Positions 17,740 to 25,342 of a stretch of 64,000 nt of DNA are shown piece by piece; the stretch's first letter is position 1, and each line of letters begins with the position of its first letter. The stretch covers positions 2,728,001 to 2,792,000 of the forward strand of contig NZ_CP054932.1 in the NCBI RefSeq assembly GCF_013364275.1, written 5' to 3'. Under the pieces are notes generated by a model. It saw nothing but the letters and a program-made list of their open reading frames with translations. It was not told where the DNA came from and did not search any database. Made by a program: the position numbers and the translations under genes. The stretch is from Actinomadura sp. NAK00032 (GTDB taxonomy: Bacteria; Actinomycetota; Actinomycetes; Streptosporangiales; Streptosporangiaceae).

Positions 17740-17796
17740 GTGGAGCTTTCAGTGGTGAGGGCCGAACGGGGGCCCCTCCCGTCGAGGGACCGGTAG
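17740..17796 (+). CDS. Leaderless 18-residue upstream ORF
   Basis: GTG 17740 to TAG 17794-17796 encodes VELSVVRAERGPLPSRDR. It begins where transcription from the TAGGCT box should start, and its stop lies two bases before the GNAT start at 17799. Translation could therefore feed ribosomes to the GNAT gene by re-initiation or regulate it. It could also be chance. Confidence 0.4.
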   Translation: MELSVVRAERGPLPSRDR

Positions 17797-17798
17797 CC

Positions 17799-18647
17799 AT
17801 GCGCATGCTGGGCTCGATGCCGGTGCGCGTGCTGGACGACCGGTACCGGGCGGAGGCCCTCGCGATCCTGGACGCCGACCCGGTGTCCAACGTGTTCGTC
17901 AGCTCGCGCGTGCACGCCGCGGGGCTCGACCCGCGCCGGCTCGGCGCGCAGATGTGGGGCTACCTGCGCGACGGGCGGCTCGTCTCGCTGTGCTACTCGG
18001 GCGCCAACCTGATCCCGGTCGCGGCCGGGCCGGAGGCGGTCCGCGCGTTCGCCGAGCGGGCGCAGGCGCAGGGGCGGCGCTGCTCGTCCATCGTCGGGCC
18101 GGTCGACGCGGTCGGCGAGCTGTGGGAGATCCTCGCGCCGTACTGGGGGCCGCCCCGGGCCGTGCGCGCGTCCCAGCCGGTGATGGCCACCTCCGCCGTC
18201 CCGGACGTGCCGCCCGACCCGCACGTCCGGCGCGTCGTGATGGAGGAGTTCGACATCGTCTACCCGGCCTGCGTGGCGATGTTCACCGAAGAGGTCGGGG
18301 TGTCGCCCAACGCCGGCGACGGGGGAGTGCTCTACCGCGCCCGCGTCGCCGAGCTGATCCGCGACGGCCGCGCGTTCGCCCGCATCGAGGACGGCCGCGT
18401 CACGTTCAAGGCGGAGATCGGCGCCGTCACCCCGCGCGCCTGCCAGGTGCAGGGCGTGTGGGTGCCGCCCGACCTGCGCGGCCGGGGCCTGTCGGAGACG
18501 GGCATGTCCGCGGTGGTGCGGGAGGCGCTGCGCAGCGTCGCGCCGACCGTGTCGCTGTACGTCAACGACTACAACACGCGGGCGCGGGCCGCCTACCGCC
18601 GGGTGGGGTTCGGCGAGCTCGGCTCCTTCATGTCGATCTTGTTCTGA
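17799..18647 (+). CDS. GNAT family N-acetyltransferase with DUF4081 domain
   Basis: 282 residues. The N-terminal half (LDADPVSNVFVSSRVHAAGL through GPPRAVRASQPV) is the DUF4081 domain; the C-terminal half is a GNAT fold with the acetyl-CoA loop VWVPPDLRGRGLSETGMSAV and the final VSLYVNDYNTRARAAYRRVG. In Streptomyces and relatives this gene normally sits directly after ispG, so its position here, behind the three peptidases, fits an insertion into a conserved block. The substrate is unknown for the family. Confidence 0.9.
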   Translation: MRMLGSMPVRVLDDRYRAEALAILDADPVSNVFVSSRVHAAGLDPRRLGAQMWGYLRDGRLVSLCYSGANLIPVAAGPEAVRAFAERAQAQGRRCSSIVGPVDAVGELWEILAPYWGPPRAVRASQPVMATSAVPDVPPDPHVRRVVMEEFDIVYPACVAMFTEEVGVSPNAGDGGVLYRARVAELIRDGRAFARIEDGRVTFKAEIGAVTPRACQVQGVWVPPDLRGRGLSETGMSAVVREALRSVAPTVSLYVNDYNTRARAAYRRVGFGELGSFMSILF

Positions 18648-18713
18648 CCTGCGTCCGGCTTGTCAGTGCGTGACTGATCTGCCCTGACACCTGATTTGAT
18701 CTTGCGCGGCGGG

Positions 18714-18725
18714 TACCATCCCGCC
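18714..18725 (+). promoter_or_regulatory. TACCAT -10 box placing transcription start at GTG 18726
   Basis: TACCAT at 18714-18719 followed by six bases and then GTG. This is the expected geometry of a leaderless transcript and supports GTG 18726 over the in-frame ATG 18696, which lies upstream of the box. Confidence 0.5.
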
Positions 18726-19640
18726 GTGGAGTTCGCCGGGGCACTGCGGCAGGCCGTCCAGGCGAGCGGGCTGACGCTGGAGCGGATCCGCCACCGGCTC
18801 GGGCGGCGCGGCCTGACCGTCAGCGTGGCCACGCTCAGCTACTGGCAGCGGGGCCGCAGCAGGCCCCGCTCGCGCACCGTCGTCGTCGCGCTGGAGGAGG
18901 TCCTCCAGGTGCCGCCGGGCACCCTCACCGAACTGCTGGACGACCCCGCGCCCACCGCCGCGCCCCCGCGCGGACCGGCCGGGCGCGGCGGGCCCGCCGC
19001 GCCGGGCGGCGCGGGCGACCGGGCCCGCAGCGTGCGCGACCTGTGGCCCGACCCCGAGCGGTACGCCTGCCTCGTCGGGCAGCTCGACCGGTCCGGCGAC
19101 CACCGGCTGGAGCGGCTCAGCATCCACGACGTCTACCGGCTGGACGAGGTGCGGCGCTCCTGGACGCTGTCGGTCCGCACCGTCGTGCGCGCGGCCGGCG
19201 ACGACATCGACCGCATCGTCTGCGTCCACCAGGTCGCCGGCGGCCCCGCCGCGGCGGGCGCCGCCGGGCTCACCGGCGTGCGGTACTGCCGCCCCGGCCG
19301 CGTCCGCGCCGAGGGCGGCCTGATGGCGTTCGAGCTCGTCTTCGACCGGGTGCTGTCGGCGGGGGACACGGCGGTCGTCGAGTACGAGCTCGGGCCGGCG
19401 GCCGAGCCGCCGTCCGACAGCTACGACCGACGCTTCGCCCATCCCGTCCACGACTACGTGGCCATCATCCAGTTCGACGGCGGCCGGCTGCCCGCCCGCT
19501 GCTACGGGTTCACCGCCGAGAGCTCGCACGCCCCCCGGCGGCGGCTCGGCGAACTGTGGGTCGGCACGTCCGGCAGCGCCAACATCGCGGTCGGGTCCGT
19601 AAGGCGCGGTATCGTCGGCATCGAATGGGAGTGGCACTAG
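18726..19640 (+). CDS. HTH protein of unknown function, paralogue 1
   Basis: 304 residues. Residues about 10-50 (SGLTLERIRHRLGRRGLTVS, then ATLSYWQRGRSRPRS) look like an XRE-type helix-turn-helix. A Pro/Ala/Gly-rich linker (about 75-100) joins a C-terminal domain of about 200 residues (LWPDPERYACLVGQLDRS through IVGIEWEWH) that I cannot assign. The next gene encodes a full-length paralogue with the same layout (YHGIRWEWD end). The pair probably represents DNA-binding regulators with a ligand-binding C-terminal beta-rich domain; no target is evident. Confidence 0.75.
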   Translation: MEFAGALRQAVQASGLTLERIRHRLGRRGLTVSVATLSYWQRGRSRPRSRTVVVALEEVLQVPPGTLTELLDDPAPTAAPPRGPAGRGGPAAPGGAGDRARSVRDLWPDPERYACLVGQLDRSGDHRLERLSIHDVYRLDEVRRSWTLSVRTVVRAAGDDIDRIVCVHQVAGGPAAAGAAGLTGVRYCRPGRVRAEGGLMAFELVFDRVLSAGDTAVVEYELGPAAEPPSDSYDRRFAHPVHDYVAIIQFDGGRLPARCYGFTAESSHAPRRRLGELWVGTSGSANIAVGSVRRGIVGIEWEWH

Positions 19641-19655
19641 CGCGTGGACCCCTGG

Positions 19656-19702
19656 TTGTGACAAGTTGCCTGTTGGCAACGGGGACCAACCGCTTTACAG
19701 TG
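19656..19702 (+). promoter_or_regulatory. Promoter with overlapping operators before HTH paralogue 2
   Basis: TTGGCA (19673-19678) and TACAGT (19697-19702) with an 18-base spacer. A perfect inverted repeat GTTGCC-tgtt-GGCAAC (19665-19680) overlaps the -35 box, and TTGT-g-ACAA (19656-19664) abuts it. This is consistent with repression, perhaps by one of the two HTH proteins. Confidence 0.65.
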
Positions 19703-19775
19703 AGCGCGGAAGTTGCAATCGCAGGAGTCAAGGCCGTTGGACGGGGGCCGGCCGGAGCAGATCCGGAGGCCGCAG

Positions 19776-20684
19776 GTGCAGAGTGTCGCAGAGGACGATC
19801 TCCTACAGGTCCTCCAGTACGGGCCGTTCAACGTCGCCCTCCACGCCGCCATCCAGGCGCGCGGCCTCAGCCTCGACTCGCTGCGGCGCCGCCTGGAGGA
19901 GCAGGGCATCGCCGTCAGCCTGTCGACGCTGAGCTACTGGCAGCGCGGCCGGACCAGGCCCGAGCGCGCCGACTCGCTGCGCGCCGTCCGCGGCCTGGAG
20001 GTCATCCTCGAACTGCCGCGCCACTCGCTGCTGACGCTGCTGAAGCCCACCACCGAGCGGACCGCCGGGCCGTGGCTGCCCGTCGAGGAGCTGTGCCCGG
20101 AGCCGGGCGTCCGGGACCTGCTGGACGAGATCGGCGACCGCGGCGAGCGGCTGCTCACCGGGCTCAGCCTGCACGACCAGTACGTCGTCGGGCGCCGCCG
20201 GGAGCTGCGCGAGGTCCGCTGCCGGGCGGTGTTCCAGGCCCAGCAGCGCGGCGTCGACCGCTGGATCGCGGTGTACCACCACCCGCAGGGCGTCCTGCCG
20301 TCGTCGCGGACCGTGCGCGGCTGCCGGTTCGGCCGCGTCCGGATGGACGAGGCGAGCGGCCTCATCGCCGCCGAGCTGCTGTTCGACCGGGCGCTCGGCC
20401 GCGGCGAGACCTACCTGCTGGAGTACGGCTTCGGGTTCGACGAGACCGGCCCGCCCATCACCGAGGAGGGCCGCGGCTTCCGCACCCCGCAGCACGAGTT
20501 CCTGATCGAGGTGCGGTTCCACCCGTCCGCGCTGCCCGCCCGCTGCCACCGGACGTGGCGGCCCGACGGCCACACCGCGCTCAAGGACTCCGCCGACCTG
20601 CGCCTGTCCAGCTACCACAGCGTCCACTTCATCGAGTTCGGCATGGCCGCCGGCTACCACGGCATCCGCTGGGAGTGGGACTAG
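19776..20684 (+). CDS. HTH protein of unknown function, paralogue 2
   Basis: 302 residues from GTG 19776, which has GGAGG six bases upstream; TTG codons at 19713 and 19737 are in frame but less convincing. The N-terminus carries the same HTH as paralogue 1 (LSLDSLRRRLEEQGIAVSLS, then LSYWQRGRTRPERADSL). The unassigned C-terminal domain has LCPEPGVRDLLDEIGDRGER, FIEFGMAAGYHGIRWEWD and a conserved ALPARCHRTW-like step (LPARCYGF in paralogue 1). It has its own promoter with operators, so the two genes are probably not one simple operon. Confidence 0.75.
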   Translation: MQSVAEDDLLQVLQYGPFNVALHAAIQARGLSLDSLRRRLEEQGIAVSLSTLSYWQRGRTRPERADSLRAVRGLEVILELPRHSLLTLLKPTTERTAGPWLPVEELCPEPGVRDLLDEIGDRGERLLTGLSLHDQYVVGRRRELREVRCRAVFQAQQRGVDRWIAVYHHPQGVLPSSRTVRGCRFGRVRMDEASGLIAAELLFDRALGRGETYLLEYGFGFDETGPPITEEGRGFRTPQHEFLIEVRFHPSALPARCHRTWRPDGHTALKDSADLRLSSYHSVHFIEFGMAAGYHGIRWEWD

Positions 20685-20697
20685 CGCGCCGGCGCGG

Positions 20698-21144
20698 TCA
20701 GAGGACGAGCAGGCGCAGCAGCCGCTCCAGCTCGGCGGCCGGGTCGGCGGTGAGCCCCGCGTGCACCGGCCCCGGCTGGACGATCGTGCTGCGCGGCGCC
20801 GTCAGCCACCGGAACCGGCGGCCCGGGGGCTCCGCCGCGGCCTGCCCGGCGCGCTCGCCGCCGCAGCACACCGCGTCCACGCCCTTCAGCGAGGCGCGGA
20901 CGCCCTCCAGGTCGAGCGAGGGGTCCAGCGCGTGCAGGCGGCGCTCGTCGAGGTGCGTCCGGCAGCCGAGGTAGTCGAGCGCCCGGCAGTACACGACGAC
21001 GCCCACGTTCATCGACTCGCCCCGCTCGACGCGCGGCACGACCCGCAGCGCCGCGTACTCGAACACCGTCGGCTCGCCGGCCGCCCTGATGTTGCCCCTG
21101 CCCGCGTCCTGCGAGGGGACGACCCTCGGGTTCGCTTCGCTCAT
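20698..21144 (-). CDS. DUF3037 protein paired with HipA-like kinase
   Basis: 148 residues. The segment FEYAALRVVPRVERGESMNV followed by GVVVYCRALDYLGCRTHLDE is the signature start of DUF3037, and the C-terminus (AELERLLRLLVL) is helical. Its ATG overlaps the TGA of the HipA-like gene in ATGA, so the two are translationally coupled. The pair is recurrent in actinobacteria. The function is not established; it may modify or inhibit the kinase, by analogy with HipB-HipA, but it has no HTH motif. Confidence 0.88.
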   Translation of the reverse strand: MSEANPRVVPSQDAGRGNIRAAGEPTVFEYAALRVVPRVERGESMNVGVVVYCRALDYLGCRTHLDERRLHALDPSLDLEGVRASLKGVDAVCCGGERAGQAAAEPPGRRFRWLTAPRSTIVQPGPVHAGLTADPAAELERLLRLLVL

Positions 21145-21968
21145 GCCGGACCACCCAGCCAACCGGGGCGGTTCTCCCCTCGCCGCGCCGACGTGTCGGG
21201 GGCGCGGCCGCTGACGTCGAGGTCGGGCAGCCAGTCGCGCGGCTTGCCGGCGCGCGGCAGCAGGATCTCGACGTAGGCGTCGCGGAGCGCCGCCGGGCCC
21301 GTGAAGCCCGGCTCGCCCTCCAGCCACCGGTCGGGCACCAGCGCGACCACCTCGCGCAGCAGCCCCTCGGTGATCTTCGGGGCGAACTCGGCCTCCGCCG
21401 CCTCCAGCCGGGACGCGTACGGGGTGAGGACGTGGTCGTCGACGTCGTAGGGCCCGGCGAACAGCCGGGCCGCGTTCGCCCACGCGTGGTGGAAGATCAG
21501 GCTCGCGCCGTGGTCGATGAGCCACACGTCGCCGTGCCAGACGAGCATGTTCGGGTTGCGCCAGCTGCGGTCCACGTTGCCGATGAACGCGTCGAACCAC
21601 AGCACCCGGGACGCGAAGTCCGGGTCGGGGCTCCAGCCGAGCGGGTCGAAGCCGAGCGACCCGGGCAGGAAGTCGACGCCGAGGTTCCAGCCGGGGCTGG
21701 CCTTGAGGAGGTCCTGGACGTCGGGGTCGGGCTCGTGCCGCCCGATCGCCGGGTCCAGGTCGATCAGCACCTGCTCGGGCACCCGGAGGCCGAGCCGGCG
21801 GGCCAGCTCGCCCGCGACCACCTCGGCGATCAGCGCCTTGCGCCCCTGTCCCGCGCCGTGGAACTTCATGACGTAGGTGCCGAGGTCGTCGGCCTCGACG
21901 ACGCCCGGCAGGGAACCGCCCTCGCGGAGCGGCGTCACGTATCGGATGGCCGTCACATGTGGCAACAC
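21141..21968 (-). CDS. HipA-family kinase
   Basis: 275 residues from GTG 21968, six bases after a TAGCGT -10 box (leaderless); GTG 21956 is an alternative. DLGTYVMKFHGAGQGRKALI holds the ATP-binding lysine, FDAFIGNVDRSWRNPNML is the catalytic loop (D-x-x-x-x-N) and VWLIDHGASLIF supplies the metal-binding Asp. It is shorter than E. coli HipA and lacks its N-terminal extension. Toxin-type HipA proteins phosphorylate aminoacyl-tRNA synthetases; whether this small branch does so is unknown. It is coupled to the DUF3037 gene. Confidence 0.85.
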   Translation of the reverse strand: MLPHVTAIRYVTPLREGGSLPGVVEADDLGTYVMKFHGAGQGRKALIAEVVAGELARRLGLRVPEQVLIDLDPAIGRHEPDPDVQDLLKASPGWNLGVDFLPGSLGFDPLGWSPDPDFASRVLWFDAFIGNVDRSWRNPNMLVWHGDVWLIDHGASLIFHHAWANAARLFAGPYDVDDHVLTPYASRLEAAEAEFAPKITEGLLREVVALVPDRWLEGEPGFTGPAALRDAYVEILLPRAGKPRDWLPDLDVSGRAPDTSARRGENRPGWLGGPA

Positions 21969-22000
21969 GTCGCAACGCTATCGGCTGGGGGTCCGCGCGG

Positions 22001-22013
22001 GATAATCCATTAC
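22001..22013 (+). promoter_or_regulatory. GATAAT -10 box, leaderless start for cyclase gene
   Basis: GATAAT at 22001-22006, seven bases before ATG 22014. The divergent HipA-type gene has TAGCGT at 21980-21975, so both transcripts leave this 45-base gap leaderless. Confidence 0.55.
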
Positions 22014-22697
22014 ATGGGCGTTGAGCTGCTGGACCTGTCGGTGCCGATCACCACGGGCATGCCGGTCTACCCGGGCGACCCCGAGGTGGAGGCGGTCCCG
22101 GCGCTGACCGCGGCCGAGGACGGCGTGAACGTCCTGCGCCTGCACATGGGGTCGCAGACGGGCACGCACGTGGACGCCCCGTTCCACATCGACGACGCCC
22201 TGCCCCGCCTGGACGAGCTGCCGCTGACCCGCTTCACCGGCCCGGCCGTGGTGATGGACGTCCGCGGCCTGCCGCCCCGCGCGCCCATCCCGCCGGACGC
22301 GCTCCCGCCCGGCCTGCGTCCCGGCGACGTGCTGGTCATCGCGACCGGCTGGTCGGAGCACTGGGGCACCGGCGACTACCTCGCCCACCCGTACCCGGCG
22401 CCCGAGACGGCCGAGGCGATCGTCGCCGCGGGCGTCCGCACCGTCGCCGTCGACGCGCTCAGCGTGGACCGCACCCCGCCGCCCGGGTCCGCGGAGTCCT
22501 CGCTCGCGGCGCACCGCGTGCTGTGCGGCGCGGGCGCCGTGATCGCCGAGAACCTCACCGGGCTCGGCCGGCTCGTCGCGGCGCAGGACGCGGGCTGCGC
22601 GATCGAGGTCTCGCTGTTCCCGATCGCGCTGGCCGGCGCCGACGGCGCGCCCGTCCGCGCCGTGGCCCGCGTGGACGACCGGGCCGTCCTCGTCTGA
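22014..22697 (+). CDS. Cyclase-family metal-dependent hydrolase (kynurenine formamidase-like)
   Basis: 227 residues. The opening LLDLSVPITTGMPVYPGDPE and the metal-binding motif GSQTGTHVDAPFHI are diagnostic of the cyclase (PF04199) family; DALSVDRTPPPGSAESSLAA and ENLTGLGRLV complete the active site. Members hydrolyse N-formylkynurenine, isatin or cyclic intermediates. No tryptophan-catabolic genes are nearby, so the substrate is open. The ATG lies seven bases after a -10 box. Confidence 0.88.
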   Translation: MGVELLDLSVPITTGMPVYPGDPEVEAVPALTAAEDGVNVLRLHMGSQTGTHVDAPFHIDDALPRLDELPLTRFTGPAVVMDVRGLPPRAPIPPDALPPGLRPGDVLVIATGWSEHWGTGDYLAHPYPAPETAEAIVAAGVRTVAVDALSVDRTPPPGSAESSLAAHRVLCGAGAVIAENLTGLGRLVAAQDAGCAIEVSLFPIALAGADGAPVRAVARVDDRAVLV

Positions 22698-22744
22698 CCC
22701 CGCCTCTGTAGGGTGCCGGGAAACCGGGAGAAGGAGGGGCCCGC

Positions 22745-23569
22745 ATGCGGCTCGGGGTCACCATGTTCGCCACCGACCGGACGATGGCGCCGCACGAGCT
22801 GGCGCGGGCGGCCGAGGAGCGCGGCTTCGCGTCCCTCTACGTCCCCGAGCACACCCACATCCCGGTGGCCCGCGAGACGCCCCCGCCGACCGGGGACGAC
22901 ACCCTGGCCGAGGAGTACGCGCGGACCCTCGACCCGCTCGTGGCGCTCGCCGCGGCGGCCGTGACGACCGAGCGGATCACGCTCGGGACCGGCATCCTGC
23001 TGCCCGCGCAGCGCGACCCGATCGTCACCGCGAAGGCCGTGGCGACGCTCGACCGGCTCGCGGGCGGGCGCGTCGCGCTCGGTGTCGGGTACGGCTGGAA
23101 CGCCGAGGAGGGCGCCGACCACGGCGTGCCGTGGAAGCGGCGGCGGGCCGTGGCGCGCGAGCACGTCCTCGCGATGCGGGCCCTCTGGACGGACGAGGAG
23201 GCGTCTTTCGAGGGCGAGTTCGTGAGCTTCGAGGCGTCCTGGTCGTGGCCCAAGCCGTCCGGCAGGGTGCCGGTGTTGCTCGGCGGCGCGCCGGGCCCGA
23301 CGCTGTTCGCGCACATCGCCGAGTACGGCGACGGGTGGCTGCCGATCGGCGGGGCGGGCATCCGCGAGGCGCTGCCCGCCCTGCGGCGCGCCTGCGCGGA
23401 CGCCGGACGCGGCATGGTGCCCGTGGTCCCGTTCGGGACGCTGCCCACCCCGGAGAAGCTCGGCTACTACGGCTCGCTCGGGATCGAGGAGGTCGTGCTG
23501 CGCGTCCCGGCCGGCGACCGCGAGGCCGTCCTGCCGGTGCTGGACGGGTACGCCCGCGCCTACCTGTGA
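22745..23569 (+). CDS. LLM-class F420-dependent oxidoreductase
   Basis: 274 residues from ATG 22745 with AAGGAGG eight bases upstream. The TIM-barrel luciferase-like fold is shown by ERGFASLYVPEHTHIP, RITLGTGILLPAQRDPI, TLDRLAGGRVALGVGYGWN and PVLLGGAPGPTLFAHIAEY; it fits the F420-dependent subfamily common in actinobacteria. It would transfer hydride between F420 and an unknown substrate in the cytoplasm. The stop is one base from that of the convergent DUF4870 gene. Confidence 0.88.
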   Translation: MRLGVTMFATDRTMAPHELARAAEERGFASLYVPEHTHIPVARETPPPTGDDTLAEEYARTLDPLVALAAAAVTTERITLGTGILLPAQRDPIVTAKAVATLDRLAGGRVALGVGYGWNAEEGADHGVPWKRRRAVAREHVLAMRALWTDEEASFEGEFVSFEASWSWPKPSGRVPVLLGGAPGPTLFAHIAEYGDGWLPIGGAGIREALPALRRACADAGRGMVPVVPFGTLPTPEKLGYYGSLGIEEVVLRVPAGDREAVLPVLDGYARAYL

Positions 23570-23570
23570 C

Positions 23571-24095
23571 CTACCGGATCATGCGGTAGCAGAAGAAGGT
23601 CGGGAAGCGGTAGTACTGCCCCTTCCCCGCCTTCACCGCGCCGAGGATGATGAACGTCCACCCGCCGATCAGCAGCTCCAGGTACGGGAAGAGCAGCAGG
23701 GCGAGGAAGGCCGGCGCCTCCATGAGGATCGCCGGCGGCAGGCACACCGCCAGCACCACGACGATATGGATCAGCATGGTGAGCTGCTGGTTCATCGACT
23801 GCGCCGCGTGGAACCGGGTGAACGGCGAGGTGTTCTTCTTCACCAGGTAGATGATCAGCGCGGGCAGGAAGCCGATGATCGCGTTCCCGATGTAGGCGAA
23901 GATCGCCCAGGTCGTCTCCTCGGACGGGCCCTGCATCGGCACGCCGTGGGGGGAGCCCGGCGGGCCGTAGCCCCACCGCGGGTCGTAACCGCCCGGCGGC
24001 TGACCGTAAGGCTGACCGTACGGCGGCGGCTGGCCGGGCGGCGGCTGGCCGTCCGGCGGCTGCTCGGGAGGTGGCGGCGGGGGCTGGTCCGTCAC
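23571..24095 (-). CDS. DUF4870 membrane protein with Pro-rich N-terminus
   Basis: 174 residues from GTG 24095 with GAGGA upstream. The first 60 residues are a Pro/Gln/Gly/Tyr-rich cytoplasmic tail (QPPPYGQPYGQPPGGY). Three hydrophobic segments follow (about 65-82, 105-128, 130-152), with the family motif FTRFHAAQSMNQQL between the first two. DUF4870 (Tic20-like) proteins have no settled role in bacteria; Pro-rich tails of this kind often mediate septal or membrane clustering, which is inference. Confidence 0.87.
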   Translation of the reverse strand: MTDQPPPPPPEQPPDGQPPPGQPPPYGQPYGQPPGGYDPRWGYGPPGSPHGVPMQGPSEETTWAIFAYIGNAIIGFLPALIIYLVKKNTSPFTRFHAAQSMNQQLTMLIHIVVVLAVCLPPAILMEAPAFLALLLFPYLELLIGGWTFIILGAVKAGKGQYYRFPTFFCYRMIR

Positions 24096-24195
24096 GTACT
24101 GTCCTCGCGCTCTGCGGTGCCTCGATGGGAGATACTGCAGGAATCTATCTCAATCGGGCTCGCCGACGCGGGTCCCCGCGGGGCGGGAGGCCCAC

Positions 24196-25209
24196 ATGCC
24201 GGCGGCGGGAGCGTTGCGTCCGGGCGACCCGGAGCGGCTCGGCCGCTACCGGCTGACCGGCCGGCTCGGCGAGGGCGGGCAGGGCACCGTCTTCCTCGCC
24301 GAGGACGAGGGCGGCGGCCACGGCCGGGTCGCGGTGAAGCTCCTGCACGGGCGCCTCGGCGACGACCCGGAGGCCCGCGCCCGGTTCCTGCGCGAACTCG
24401 ACACGGCCAAGCGGGTCGCGGAGTTCTGCACGGCCGCGATCCTGGACGCCGACGCGGCGGGCGACCGCCCCTACATCGTCAGCGAGTTCGTCGACGGGCC
24501 CTCGCTGCACCGGGTCGTCACCACCGAGGGGCCGCGCACGCGCGGCGCGCTGGAGCGGCTCGCGGTCGGCACGGCGACGGCGCTCGTCGCGATCCACCGG
24601 GCGGGCGTCGTGCACCGCGACTTCAAGCCGCACAACGTGCTGCTCGGCTCGGACGGGCCGCGCGTCATCGACTTCGGCATCGCCCGCGCGCTGGACGGCG
24701 CGACCATCACCGTGAGCGGGGCGATCGGCACCCCGGCCTTCATGGCGCCCGAGCAGTTGGAGGGCCTGCGCGCCGGGGAGGCGCCGCCGACCGCCGCCGG
24801 GCCGAGCGCTTCAGCCACCGCCACGCAGTCCCCGGCGTCCTCCGGGTCGAGCACGGCCGAGTCCCGGCGGACCGGCATCCCGGACCGGTACGCGGGGACG
24901 TGGACGGGCCGGGTCACCCAGAACGACGGGAAGGTCTTCCCGATGACGCTCGTCCTGCCGGCGGGCGGCGCCGCGGGCAGGGTCGCCTACCCGCTCCAGA
25001 ACTGCTCGGGCACGGAGACCTACCTGCGCCGGACGGGCGACACGCTGGTGTTCCTGGAGCGGATCACGTCCGGGACGGAGCGCTGCGTGGACACCGGCTC
25101 GGTGTCCCTCACCCCGGAGACCGGGGGAGACCGGCTGGTGTTCCGCTACAGCGGGACGTCGCCGAACGGCCGCCACTGGACGGTCACCGGCCCGCTCTCA
25201 CGGTCCTGA
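24196..25209 (+). CDS. Ser/Thr protein kinase with internally shortened catalytic domain
   Basis: 337 residues. The kinase is normal up to the activation segment: Gly loop GEGGQGTVF (25-33), K48, E67, catalytic loop VVHRDFKPHNVLL with D142, D159-F-G, and FMAPEQLEGLRAG (182-194). It then jumps into a Thr/Ser/Pro-rich linker and a beta-rich C-terminal domain (YAGTWTGRVTQNDGKVFPMT onward, two cysteines) that usually follows a transmembrane helix in such kinases. Helices F-I and the membrane anchor are absent while one frame stays open. An in-frame deletion in the DNA, or an assembly collapse, is likely. If real, the protein is soluble and probably inactive. Confidence 0.75.
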   Translation: MPAAGALRPGDPERLGRYRLTGRLGEGGQGTVFLAEDEGGGHGRVAVKLLHGRLGDDPEARARFLRELDTAKRVAEFCTAAILDADAAGDRPYIVSEFVDGPSLHRVVTTEGPRTRGALERLAVGTATALVAIHRAGVVHRDFKPHNVLLGSDGPRVIDFGIARALDGATITVSGAIGTPAFMAPEQLEGLRAGEAPPTAAGPSASATATQSPASSGSSTAESRRTGIPDRYAGTWTGRVTQNDGKVFPMTLVLPAGGAAGRVAYPLQNCSGTETYLRRTGDTLVFLERITSGTERCVDTGSVSLTPETGGDRLVFRYSGTSPNGRHWTVTGPLSRS

Positions 25210-25342
25210 GCGGACGGGCCGCAGCGGACGGGGCCGCCGCACCGCTGAGCGGGACCCGCGTCCGCAGTGGTCGCCCCGCTCTTCTAGAATTTCGTTCGGC
25301 TATGGGGCGGCGGTACGGGGGACCGCCCCGCGAGGAGGCTGG

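Noticed and set aside
14255..17890. 1211-codon open frame on the minus strand across peptidases 2 and 3
   Set aside because: Composition (Ala, Val, Gly, Arg, His) is that of an antisense frame in GC-rich DNA; it spans intergenic terminators and two signal-peptide-bearing genes.
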